Shown: positions 20,461-29,211 of the stretch, one piece after another | Layout of the letters: each line of letters starts with the position of its first letter | Position numbering within the stretch: position 1 is the stretch's first letter | Assembly (NCBI RefSeq): GCF_000340215.1 | Contig: NW_006921541.1 | Location: 2,515,527-2,579,526, forward strand | Length of the DNA: 64,000 nucleotides | Direction: 5' to 3' | DNA from: Pseudocercospora fijiensis CIRAD86 | Taxonomy: Eukaryota > Ascomycota > Dothideomycetes > Mycosphaerellales > Mycosphaerellaceae | Position numbers and translations under genes: made by a program | The notes under the pieces: model-generated | Told to the model about the DNA's origin: nothing | The model's database searches: none | What the model saw: the letters and a program-made list of their open reading frames with translations, nothing else

Positions 20461-21760
20461 GTATACTCAAAGCAAAATCTTCACTCACCTCAAATCTCTG
20501 ATCTCGTATCTCTTATTCTCGTGTTTCTCGCCTTTCGTAGATATAGCAATTTAATTCCGACCTCATTTAAGGATGGTGTCTGGTCCTACCGCTGTATCGA
20601 TGTGGAATGAATAGGTCTTCGGATGGAAGACTAGAAGAAACGTAAACTGGAGAGGTCGCTCGAGGTCAACATTGCTCGTAATATCTTTGTTTGACAAGAG
20701 GCAGACCGCAGTCTAGACTCGTACTCTTCTTGCCATCAATCAGTTAGTCATTAGCGATCATATTCGCCGAAGTCAGGTTCCAATTGGGAGAGTTCTGGTC
20801 GGGCTTGACTTCTGGTAGGGATTCGGGCTGCCGGTCCCAGATTTTGCCTTGGCGGGAGCACATCTTGTACAGTGAGCAATCATTAAAGATCTGTATCGAG
20901 AGTATCATACGAGAAAGCCAGCGGCTGCATCAGCTGTGGCCCTAGACGTTCTCGACAAGATGTGCTTTGCCCTTGCCATTCACCAATTCATTCTTTACGA
21001 AAAGAACTCGCAGGGATGACTCGAATATGGAGCTCGAGCGCAGTCCAAACCGACGGCATCTCGCCGTCCTTTGCGGGCTGTGTATCTGGCCTAGCTCTTT
21101 TCTAGCATTTCCATTTGCGCGTTGTTGACCTCGTTGTTGCGATGGAGATCGAGGAACGTGTGCGGCACCTAGGTGATGTCTACGGTACGTAGCTTGGTCC
21201 AAATGTATGAGAGGGGCCGAACACGCCATACAGATGCAGTGCTACACCACTGTATAATAGGGAAGCAGCTGTCAAGGTGTAGTGAAAGCGTCCTTTGTTG
21301 CAAAGGTGATGTTGACGTCGGCGATGAATGACTAAGCGAAAACTGTATAAAATTAGAACCTTTCATCGCAATACTGACCCACAGATGTGTGCTTCGGAGT
21401 AAAGGGCTGTTCATGTTATCGCCATGACTACAGAGGGCCCGAGAAAGACGTCAGAATCTCGTCCGCGGACCAACAATTTGTGCCTGACGCAGAGCAGCGA
21501 TGGAGGATGCGAAAACGAGCTGAGACTACCACTTCTCTCGATACACTTTGCCCTCTGCAAGAACATTCTAGATACCGTTCCAGCTGTGTGTAGTGCAGAA
21601 GACTCATACTGAGTGCTTCATCCGCGGATCTGGAAACGACATAACTGACATAAAAGCTGCTACTTCTTGTCTACAGTTGTGAGTGTCCAAACACGACGGA
21701 GGAGCAACATCAACCTTTTATTACTTCACGACCTACAGCGCCGAATACTCAATCGACAAA
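20461..21760. other. 1.3-kb interval without a supported gene
   Basis: Only frames under about 100 codons occur, without motifs. The last 90 bp form the leader of the EthD gene; an upstream in-frame ATG at 21683 was not chosen because the family domain begins at 21761. Confidence 0.4.
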
Positions 21761-22138
21761 ATGGTCTACCAATTCATGGTCTTCGCATCTCGCAAAGCAG
21801 GGATTACGCACGAATACTTCAAGCAACGCTACGAACGACACATGAAAATGATCGAGGGGCTCTGCAAAGGCGCCGAACCATCATCGCACACGAGGTTCTA
21901 CCCAATTCACGACAGCAATACAGGCAAACCGGTCCTGATGGCGGGGAACGCAGACGATATCGACTACTCTACGATTGTTCTCATGGAGTTTCCGGACGAG
22001 GCTGCCTTTCAGAGATTCTACCAAGCGCTGTTGACAGAGGAGGCAAACGAAAAAATCATCGCTGATGAAGCTGGGTTCTGGGAGCGCAACGGCATGAAGG
22101 CCTTTGCAGTGGAGAGCTGCAAGACCTGGGGCTCGTGA
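21761..22138 (+). CDS. EthD-domain (dimeric alpha-beta barrel) protein
   Basis: 125 residues from MVYQFMVFASRKAGITHEYFKQRYERHMKMI. This start is typical of the EthD family: a first beta strand with FxxRKxGxTxEEFxxxxExxH. The remainder contains HTRFYPIHD, a strand DYSTIVLMEF with PDEAAFQRFYQAL, and a terminal DEAGFWERNGMKAFAVE. EthD proteins are small alpha-plus-beta barrels associated with oxidative degradation or polyketide-type cyclisation and are common in fungal secondary metabolism. The true substrate is unknown. It lies 0.8 kb upstream of a secreted peptidase gene on the same strand. No intron is needed. Confidence 0.85.
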   Translation: MVYQFMVFASRKAGITHEYFKQRYERHMKMIEGLCKGAEPSSHTRFYPIHDSNTGKPVLMAGNADDIDYSTIVLMEFPDEAAFQRFYQALLTEEANEKIIADEAGFWERNGMKAFAVESCKTWGS

Positions 22139-22958
22139 TGTACGATTACATAGACGGACACACCTAGAAGAATCGGATTGGTGGCGTACGAGGCAGTTTT
22201 AATAAACCACGTAGGGCTTTATCTGATTTATGCTTTCACAAACTTGGCGGAAAAACATCCATTCGCGCTGACTGGCCTCGCAGTACCGCAAGGTTGTCGC
22301 CAAATTCCTACTCACCACATCCGCTTTCAACTGGACAGTCAAGTTCAAATACCGGGATGCATCCCAACCTTGTTTAGAGTTGGGTTTTGGTGGACCTGGC
22401 CCTCAGCCTGATCGTCTCTGACGTGCTTCACTTGGCAGGAGGGCTTTGAGCCACACATGTGACCCTTATCATGTGCAATACGTGGTGCATGAGTCTCTAT
22501 AGACACACAAGATACTACAAATCCGGTCACAAACTCTTTACGAGGAATTCCGGATGTGCGTGAAACTCTCGCACTCCGCGTGTGCGGTGCCAAGAATCCG
22601 GTACCAAAGTGGTAAGCAGTCCCAAAGTATGGTATACGGGAGTCCGCGGCCAAAAGACTTCATATAGTCATATACTGGAATGATCTGCTCATCTTACCTT
22701 TGGTCGAATCACGGACAAAATGCTCGAAAACAGATTTTCTTTAAGTGGTGGTCCTCATCAGACCAGCGGGAAGCTATGGCTGAGGACATCGAATTTTGCT
22801 TACCACCAGCATCGAAGTCCTCACAGGATGGAAAAATTCCGTATATAAAAGACTGCGCAAGTCCTTGATCCAGGAAATCACCACTTCAGAGAACCATCAA
22901 GATTTCACTGAGCTCTACGACACAGTCAAGGCATTCAATCGCAAAATCCACAACAACC
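22139..22958. other. Intergenic, promoter of the G1 peptidase
   Basis: No gene. The sequence TATATAAAAG around 22842-22851 is about 110 bp upstream of the peptidase ATG and could be a TATA box. A GCAAAATCCACAACAACC leader immediately precedes the start. Confidence 0.45.
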
Positions 22959-23681
22959 ATGAAGCTCCTCTTCCCCATCGTTGCCACATTTCTGGCTGGT
23001 CGATCACTTGCAGCGCCTGCAGATCTAGTCGAGAACAACAGCAGACATCCTCACCACAGTCCCAACTGGGCAGGCGCAGTCAAGCACAGCAAACAGGTCG
23101 ACTACGTCGAAGGAACTGTGAAAGCACCAATCGTTCACGCTCCCGAGGATGGCCAAGAATACATGGGCGCTGCTTGGGTCGGCATCGACGGCAGCGGGCA
23201 AGACAAAGATTGCGGAGCCCTATTCCAGACCGGTATCGACTGGCGCGTTCGAGACGGACAGACAAAATACAGTGCCTGGGCAGAATGGTATCCGGAGGCA
23301 CCGCAGATACTCGACATCGAAGTTTCACAAGGCGATGAGATTTTTATGAAAGTTGTCGCACATACTAAGACCTCTGGTACCGCTTACATTAAGAATAACT
23401 CCAACGGACAAGAACAATCCAAGTTCTACGACAATTCACCGTATCCTATCTGCCAGAGAAGCGCGGATTGGATCGTCGAAGATCCTGGCAACATGGTCCC
23501 GTTCGCGAAATTTGGGGCTCCTGTGGATTTCACTGACATGAAGATGATTCACGGAGACTATTCGCGTGGTCCGAAAGGGGCGAGAAATTATGAGATGAAG
23601 CAGGATGGCGAGACTTTGCTCAAGTGTGATATCGAGGCCGAGAAGCGGACGGGGAAGATGAGTTGTTATGGATCGAATTGA
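22959..23681 (+). CDS. Secreted glutamic peptidase G1 (eqolisin)
   Basis: 240 residues, no intron. Residues 1-18 are a signal peptide (MKLLFPIVATFLAGRSLA, cleavage after AAPA possible). The mature part begins NWAGAV, followed by EYMGAAWVGIDGSG and CGALFQTGIDW. Gln90 in LFQTG and Glu174 in ADWIVED are 84 apart, matching the spacing of the Gln53/Glu136 catalytic pair of scytalidoglutamic peptidase. The YSAWAEWYPE and FAKFG segments are also family-like. These enzymes are acid-active endopeptidases secreted by ascomycetes for extracellular protein breakdown. The usual long propeptide is nearly absent, so it may be produced with little or no pro-region. Its 3' end overlaps the end of the convergent frame on the minus strand by 16 bp. 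Confidence 0.92.
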   Translation: MKLLFPIVATFLAGRSLAAPADLVENNSRHPHHSPNWAGAVKHSKQVDYVEGTVKAPIVHAPEDGQEYMGAAWVGIDGSGQDKDCGALFQTGIDWRVRDGQTKYSAWAEWYPEAPQILDIEVSQGDEIFMKVVAHTKTSGTAYIKNNSNGQEQSKFYDNSPYPICQRSADWIVEDPGNMVPFAKFGAPVDFTDMKMIHGDYSRGPKGARNYEMKQDGETLLKCDIEAEKRTGKMSCYGSN

Positions 23682-24136
23682 GCGTGGAAGGAAGGGGCTC
23701 GTAGAGCTATACCGAGTCTGTCCGAGCTGTTGTTCGAAGCCAAGCGAAGGAGCTTGATCGGAAAAGACGTACCATCTCGTGCCGGTGCTTGGACGACCTC
23801 TTCTAGCACTTCAGGATCGTTCTGATCAGCCTGGTCCATGAGCCCCACCAGATGCCTCAGGGTAGCAAGTGTTTTTGTAGGATCTGACCAGTCAAATTCA
23901 TGACGTTTATAGCCACATAACGCCTCTTCAAATTCCGGGCATGGCTCTCCGAAAGCCAGAATTTGCTCTCGAGATAGCTTCGTGAGGTCCATTGTTGTTC
24001 TTGCAACCTCAGAACTATTTTGCCTGACATATTGCATGTACTTGCGTGGAGGTGCTGATATACTTGCAAATCTCGAATTCCAGTCCGCCAGTGGGCCGCC
24101 AACTTCAGCTGGGTGGGGCCTTCTTGAAAACACCAT
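23666..24136 (-). pseudogene. Truncated alpha/beta-hydrolase-like ORF
   Basis: A 156-codon frame reads MVFSRRPHPAEVGGPLADWNSRF. A segment at about 112-130 (EEVVQAPARDGTSFPIKL) resembles the ARDG...IPVRVY lead-in strand of fungal alpha/beta hydrolase-3 family proteins. The catalytic nucleophile elbow, HGG and Asp/His parts are all absent. The frame ends beside the convergent G1 peptidase stop. It looks like the N-terminal third of a hydrolase gene whose remainder was lost. It could instead be a genuine short protein. Assignment rests on one short motif, so confidence is limited. Confidence 0.4.
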
Positions 24137-24326
24137 GGACAGTAGTCATCAGCTGCAGCTCAGTGAGCGGTTTGATGAGACATGAACTTTCCGCAACGCT
24201 GTGTGATAGGGCTGCATGGCATTTCTACTTCGGTAACACCATTTCCGTGGGCCATGGCCAGGACATCAAAGACGTTGACATTCAAGTCATCGCAAGGTGC
24301 GCTGAGTTTCAAGCGTAGCATTCCTT
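24137..24326. other. Short spacer
   Basis: Nothing recognisable between two minus-strand decayed frames. Confidence 0.3.
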
Positions 24327-25043
24327 TCACAAGCCATATTCACCATAATCCTGAAAATGCACCTGGAATCGCTTCTGCTGCCTTGAACTCGTATCTGCTC
24401 CCGGAATACAGGCCGGTCGCTTTCTGCTAGGCGACCTGGAATCAACATCTGGTGATGAGCTAGAGTGTCGACGCGGCCGGCTCTTGAAATTGTCTCCGCT
24501 GCGCCTAGTCGAAGTCTCATCCGTCTGCCTGTCAAGCTCTTTGCGCAGTTTCTTGACCGTACCCTCCAATACAGTGATTTTGTCCTCCGAGTTTCAAGTT
24601 CTTTCTAGGAGTCGCTCTCGATCTTCGAGCAGCTGCAGATAATCTGGCGCAAGCTTTTGATTTGTATCGGTAGAAGCGGCCCCATCTTGCGGCTGTGGTG
24701 TACGACGCCAATCTCTTTCACGTTCGACGAATGTATAAGGCCGAGGGTAAGATCGTGAGCAAAGCGCGAAACCGGAGGTATGGCTCTTTGCCGAGATAGA
24801 TCTCGAGTAGTCGCATCTTTCTATGGAGTACTGTAGCACGGCATGCTTCGGCAGACAATGATGGCGAAGATGATGATGGAGGCGTGTTGTACGACGAGAG
24901 CTTAGAATATTAGCTCGGAGAACAGCGACGCCAAGCAAAGAGGCTTGAATAAGCTTTGCGGGAAGGCGGGAGATCGACGCCTGTATCTTCCCAGCCAACC
25001 TATCACCTTCCTCAACACCACAACGGGCATCTGATACAACCAA
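24327..25043 (-). pseudogene. Coiled-coil protein gene with in-frame TGA
   Basis: Two minus-strand frames, 25043-24594 and 24593-24327, are in the same phase and separated by a single TGA at 24594-24596. The first ends APDYLQLLEDRERLLERT and the second continues NSEDKITVLEGTVKKLRKELDRQTDET. The heptad pattern runs straight across the stop. The C-terminus is Ser/Arg/Lys-rich (SRSPSRKRPAC). The N-terminal 80 residues are basic and amphipathic. One substitution (for instance from TGG or CGA) would explain the stop. Alternatives are a sequencing error, stop readthrough, or two unrelated frames. No family is recognised. Confidence 0.42.
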
Positions 25044-25314
25044 GCAAGGGGACGGTCACGCTTCACGAACGGAAGATCATCCGTCCAAAGTCACAATGAC
25101 AGGCCAAACGCCAGCCTCGGAATGAAATCTCACACTCCGAACGAGGTCGATCTCTCGATACTACTGCACCTCGACACCCTTACATTCTTAGATTTGCCTA
25201 CAGTGCATCGGAGACGAGTCTGAAACGGGAAGGTTGTAATCAAAGATGGAAGCATATAATGAAGCGGCAAGCAACCTGCTGGCAGGGGGGAGCATTGCTT
25301 CTGTCGCCGACACC

Positions 25315-26556
25315 ATGCCTTCAATTCGAAACATAGCCCTCTCAGGCCTCACAGCCGCTCAGTCCGTCCTAGGCTTCGGACTCACAAGCCCAGTCATCAG
25401 AGCAGATTCCCTAGCCTCAGCTTCAGCAACATGTAACAGCCCACAACTCTCTTGCCAGAATACTTCCGCAGTCTCCGATCTCTGCTGCTTCAATTCCCCG
25501 GGCGGCGCACTCCTTCAGACGCAATTCTGGGACACAGACCCCGTCGTCGGACCCTCAGATTCCTGGACAATCCATGGACTATGGCCCGACAACTGCGATG
25601 GCACCTACGAAGCCAATTGCGACGATAAACGCGCTTATACCAACATCACCGATATCCTCAACGCGGCTGGCAAACAGGATCTTGTGTCGTATATGAACAC
25701 GTACTGGCAAAGTAATTCTGGATCCGCCGAGACGTTTTGGGAACATGAGTGGGGAAAGCACGGGACCTGTATCTCGACTCTTGACCCAGACTGTTATTCG
25801 GATTACAAGCCTACGGAAGAAGTTCCGGACTTCTTCGAAAAGGTCGTGAGTTTGTTCAACGCTTTGCCTTCGTATAAATGGCTTGCGGATGCCGGGATCA
25901 CGCCGGATAGCAGCAGGACGTATACTTTGGCCCAGATCCAGAATGCTGTGGCGAAGCAATTTGGTGGGAAGATTCCATATGTGGGTTGTGCTTCGGGCGC
26001 GATGGATGAGCTTTGGTATTTCTATAATGTTAGGGGTTCGGTTCAGACGGGCGAGTTTGTGCCGGTGGATACTTTGACCAAGTCGAATTGTCCTAGTACG
26101 GGTATCAAATATAAGCCCAAGAGTGGTGGTGGAGGAGGTGGAGGTGGATCGACTACGACTACGACTGGAAGCGGATCTCAGCCCACTAGCAACCCTGGCG
26201 ACGCGTTCTCTGGATCTGGATATTTGAATGTGATTTCCGGAGGTAGCCAGAAGGGTTGCATTATTTCGGCGGGCACTTGGTATACGACTGGTACTTGCGC
26301 CACGATTTCTGCCACGGCTTCTGGTGATGGCTTCACTCTCAAGTCTTCCAAGGGCAGCTGCGGTTTGGTCTCAGGAGCATTGACTTGCGGCTCTGGCGTA
26401 ACGAGCACGGTGTTCACGCATGATGGCAGTACACTGCAGTACGGCGGCTCGTCTGCATTCTCGGCAGACAGTGTGCCAAGTGGAAGTACACAGGCCAAAG
26501 TGTACTCTGGAAGCAGTCATTCAGCTGCTATTACGATACAATGGGGCAGCAAATAA
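25315..26556 (+). CDS. Secreted ribonuclease T2
   Basis: 413 residues from MPSIRNIALSGLTAAQS, the start that gives a hydrophobic leader; 23 further codons are open upstream. CAS I is SWTIHGLWPDNCDG (catalytic His87). CAS II is FWEHEWGKHGTC (Glu145 and His149, with the usual spacing of four). Cysteines at the expected disulfide positions (CNSPQLSC, LCCFNSPGG, DPDCYSDY) are present. The catalytic domain ends near residue 266 and is followed by a Gly9/Thr-rich linker. A C-terminal domain of about 110 residues comes next (GSGYLNVISGGSQKGCIISAGTWY ... AITIQWGSK). It cleaves single-stranded RNA, usually in the vacuole or outside the cell. Yeast RNY1-type enzymes have a similar extension. Confidence 0.94.
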   Translation: MPSIRNIALSGLTAAQSVLGFGLTSPVIRADSLASASATCNSPQLSCQNTSAVSDLCCFNSPGGALLQTQFWDTDPVVGPSDSWTIHGLWPDNCDGTYEANCDDKRAYTNITDILNAAGKQDLVSYMNTYWQSNSGSAETFWEHEWGKHGTCISTLDPDCYSDYKPTEEVPDFFEKVVSLFNALPSYKWLADAGITPDSSRTYTLAQIQNAVAKQFGGKIPYVGCASGAMDELWYFYNVRGSVQTGEFVPVDTLTKSNCPSTGIKYKPKSGGGGGGGGSTTTTTGSGSQPTSNPGDAFSGSGYLNVISGGSQKGCIISAGTWYTTGTCATISATASGDGFTLKSSKGSCGLVSGALTCGSGVTSTVFTHDGSTLQYGGSSAFSADSVPSGSTQAKVYSGSSHSAAITIQWGSK

Positions 26557-26778
26557 ATCATAGACATTGCATGAAGAATAGATTTGCATTCTAAGAGCAA
26601 AACTTTTGACAATTTCCCTCGGCTCGACGGTAATCTGGAAGTGAAAGCGAGCAATCCAAATCGAAATCCAACCAAGACGACGTCATTGATACTAAACAGC
26701 AGATATAAGATACTGTACACATCAACACTCTCCATCCCCATCCATCTACAGATTGCAATCCCATCACCCTCCTCAACC

Positions 26779-27394
26779 ATGTCATCCTCCCAGATCCACG
26801 GAACCTGCAATTGCGGCACCCACAAATTCTCCATCCCACCCCCTACAAAAATGAACCTATGCCACTGCATCGACTGTTGTAAATGGGCCGGAGCCTTTCA
26901 CTCTGCCCATCTCATGATGGACACGGACGTAATAACAAGAATCTCAAAATCGAACATGGGAATCTATCGTGTGAAAGCGGATTCCGGGAATTGGATGGAG
27001 AGGACTTGGTGTCAAGGGTGTGGTAAGTGCTGAAGAGAGGATGGGAAGAAGCGGTTGCATTTGTGGGGGGGGGGGGGGGGGGGGGGTTTCTTCTCGCTAA
27101 GATATCGATACTATTATAGGAGCTGGAATTTGGATCCGAGCTTTCACAAAGGAAGGGGAAGAACCCTCACGGACGAATTTGAAGGCGGGACTTTTTGATC
27201 GGAAGGAGATTTGTGGGCCTACGATGGAGAATTGGATGAAGGTGTGTGTGTTGTTTTTTTTTTGGTGCAGAGAGACCGAGGTCAGATTTTGGAAGTTCAT
27301 GCTGACGTTTTGTGACTTTTCTTTTCTGCAGAATATGATGTCTTGGGAAAGTCCGGCTCAAGGGACGGAGAGGCAGGCTGTGGATGGAAATTGA
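26779..27394 (+). CDS. GFA/CENP-V domain zinc protein
   Basis: Model: join(26779..27022, 27120..27241, 27332..27394), 142 residues. Introns are 97 bp (GTAAGT...TTATAG) and 90 bp (GTGTGT...CTGCAG). Zinc ligands occur as CNC (residues about 10-12), CHCIDC (about 33-38) and CQGCG (about 78-82, split by intron 1). The C-terminal part is AGIWIRAFTKEGEEP...KAGLFDRKEICGPTMENWMK. The family includes glutathione-dependent formaldehyde-activating enzymes and centromere protein V-like proteins; the substrate is usually unknown in fungi. The first intron carries a 22-G homopolymer. It is convergent with the P450 gene, with stops only 50 bp apart. Confidence 0.88.
27065..27086 (+). repeat. Poly(G)22 tract in an intron
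   Basis: Twenty-two consecutive G residues lie within intron 1 of the GFA gene, 42 bp downstream of its donor. The true length may be uncertain because homopolymers are error-prone in sequencing. Confidence 0.9.
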
Positions 27395-27443
27395 AATGCT
27401 GGTCATATGTCCAGTCCACGATCTATCCCGAACAAGCCATCCA

Positions 27444-28931
27444 TCATAGAGCCTCTTTTCCAAATTTGGTTGTCAATCCATTCCCTCCGAGTCGACGAAG
27501 CACAACATCCTTATAAGCATGACGATTCGTCTCAAGCGGCTCATTCACATCATCCTGAAACCCACCACCACCACCACACACCCAACCGCCTTCCAGCAGT
27601 GCCCCAGTCAGCAAAGCAATCATCGCCACCCCAAAAGGTAGAACGCCTTCCAGCTGCCATCTCTTCGCAGGACAACGAAAAGGTTTCGCTCCAAACGGCA
27701 GCCAACAACAATCCTCAAATTTCTGATCAACAGAATACCAACGCTCGGGTCGAAAGACTTTCGCATCTTTCCCCCAGACCTCGATATCGCGATGCATGCT
27801 CTCGACGTCGGCTGCCACTTCGTATTCGTCGCCTTGCTCGTCTTTGAATTGTCGATAGATGCGTCTGGTGGGAGGGTAGAGTCGAAGAGCTTCCTTTGCG
27901 ATCATTGAGCTGCAAGGGATGGGCCCGGTCTTCTCTAATTCTTTGCGGGTTGGGTTGAGTGAGAAATTTGCAAGGCTTGATTGCCATTGCGGGGAATTTG
28001 AATGATTTCTGCTGGAGACTTCGACAAAGCATCGTAGGACTACTCGCCAGAGGGTCTCGTAGCCAGGGAGAATGAGATTTAGAGGATTCGTGTCTTTGGA
28101 ACCGTTCCACGCTGGAAAGGCAGCTATTAGTGCTTCGCGGAGTGGCTGCTGCTTGTGAAAGGACCAGTCTGGTGATGCTGTTTGGCCGGGACTTGTTTTG
28201 TCTTTGGATCGTAGCCACTGGTCGTTGATCTCTTGTGCTAGGCAGCGGATAGAGGAGGTGGGAACGGAAATCTCAGAGGTGTCGAAGAAGACGGTCATGA
28301 CCATCTGCATTGTGACCGATTGAACGACCTCGAAGAGACTCAGCTCGGACGTTGATCGATTCAGCTCATTCTTGACGATACTTCTAGCTATGGCTCCAAG
28401 CTCTTTCCACTTTGCTTCCGGGAAATAAATCTTTTCTTCGACCGCCTTCCTGAATTCTTCACATACTAGTCTGTCTGAAGTTGTAAAGCAGTTGTGAATG
28501 TCAAAGGCGGTCACCAATCGCTTGTTTGGTGTAGCTCGGGCTTCGAACTTGTTCATCATGTTGATCGTTCCATCAGGCATCTTTTTTCCGTCGATGATCG
28601 TCAAACAGTCCTTGGGTTTAGCGCAAAGTGTCTGGACCTGCGTCTGAGGAAGTGTTGACTCTTTCGTAGCAACTTGCTCCAAAATGGAGCAGACTTTTGA
28701 CCACACAGCTCCGCCTACGACTATACCGCTGCAAGCCAGCATAAAAGTGTCCAGAACAGATACCAAAAGACTGGGAATTCCAAGGTCTGTTCCCAGGCTC
28801 CTCAGAGCAGCCAGCGTCGGTACCACAAGTCCCATAAACCAGTAGTAATTGTCTTTTGCTGAACCATAGCAGCAAATGGAAACAAGTACGGAGATTGCAA
28901 CGCCGCCAAGGAAAACGTCAAGCGAGCTCAT
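27444..28931 (-). CDS. Cytochrome P450
   Basis: 495 residues, one frame. The N-terminal membrane segments (MSSLDVFLGGVAISVLVSICC and following) should anchor the protein in the ER. I-helix region: NLILPGYETLWRVVLRCF, which has no acid-Thr pair. K-helix ExxR: KEALRLYPPTRR at about 345. PERF region: FRPERWY. Heme loop: WLPFGAKPFRCPAKRW, with the thiolate Cys near residue 420. Phe and Cys keep the normal FxxxxxxC spacing, but the usual Gly-x-Arg before Cys is replaced. This sub-pattern (FGAKPFxCPA) is found in some fungal P450 families, so activity is likely but not proved. The substrate is unknown; a role in secondary metabolism or detoxification is inference. The C-terminal tail after the heme loop is Gly-rich and about 75 residues long. 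Confidence 0.82.
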   Translation of the reverse strand: MSSLDVFLGGVAISVLVSICCYGSAKDNYYWFMGLVVPTLAALRSLGTDLGIPSLLVSVLDTFMLACSGIVVGGAVWSKVCSILEQVATKESTLPQTQVQTLCAKPKDCLTIIDGKKMPDGTINMMNKFEARATPNKRLVTAFDIHNCFTTSDRLVCEEFRKAVEEKIYFPEAKWKELGAIARSIVKNELNRSTSELSLFEVVQSVTMQMVMTVFFDTSEISVPTSSIRCLAQEINDQWLRSKDKTSPGQTASPDWSFHKQQPLREALIAAFPAWNGSKDTNPLNLILPGYETLWRVVLRCFVEVSSRNHSNSPQWQSSLANFSLNPTRKELEKTGPIPCSSMIAKEALRLYPPTRRIYRQFKDEQGDEYEVAADVESMHRDIEVWGKDAKVFRPERWYSVDQKFEDCCWLPFGAKPFRCPAKRWQLEGVLPFGVAMIALLTGALLEGGWVCGGGGGFQDDVNEPLETNRHAYKDVVLRRLGGNGLTTKFGKEAL

Positions 28932-29211
28932 GATGGCAGTAAATGGAGCCTCTGTAGCTCAGGGAGGATTGTCTGTGGAGCACTCCTATTTTCATAGCTA
29001 TGATATGGCATAGCGTACAAAGCAGATATTGAGTTTGCTCCGTGCTTTATCGAATGAGGTTTGTTCAAAGACATCATTGTTATTCTGCATCAAAAAGCTT
29101 TGAGTAACCAGTAACATGAAATGCTGAGCGATCAAACACGCCAACATTAGCGTCGTCAAAGCCACAAAAGGCCAAGCACGCATAATTCATCAGACAATCG
29201 TGTATTGTCCA

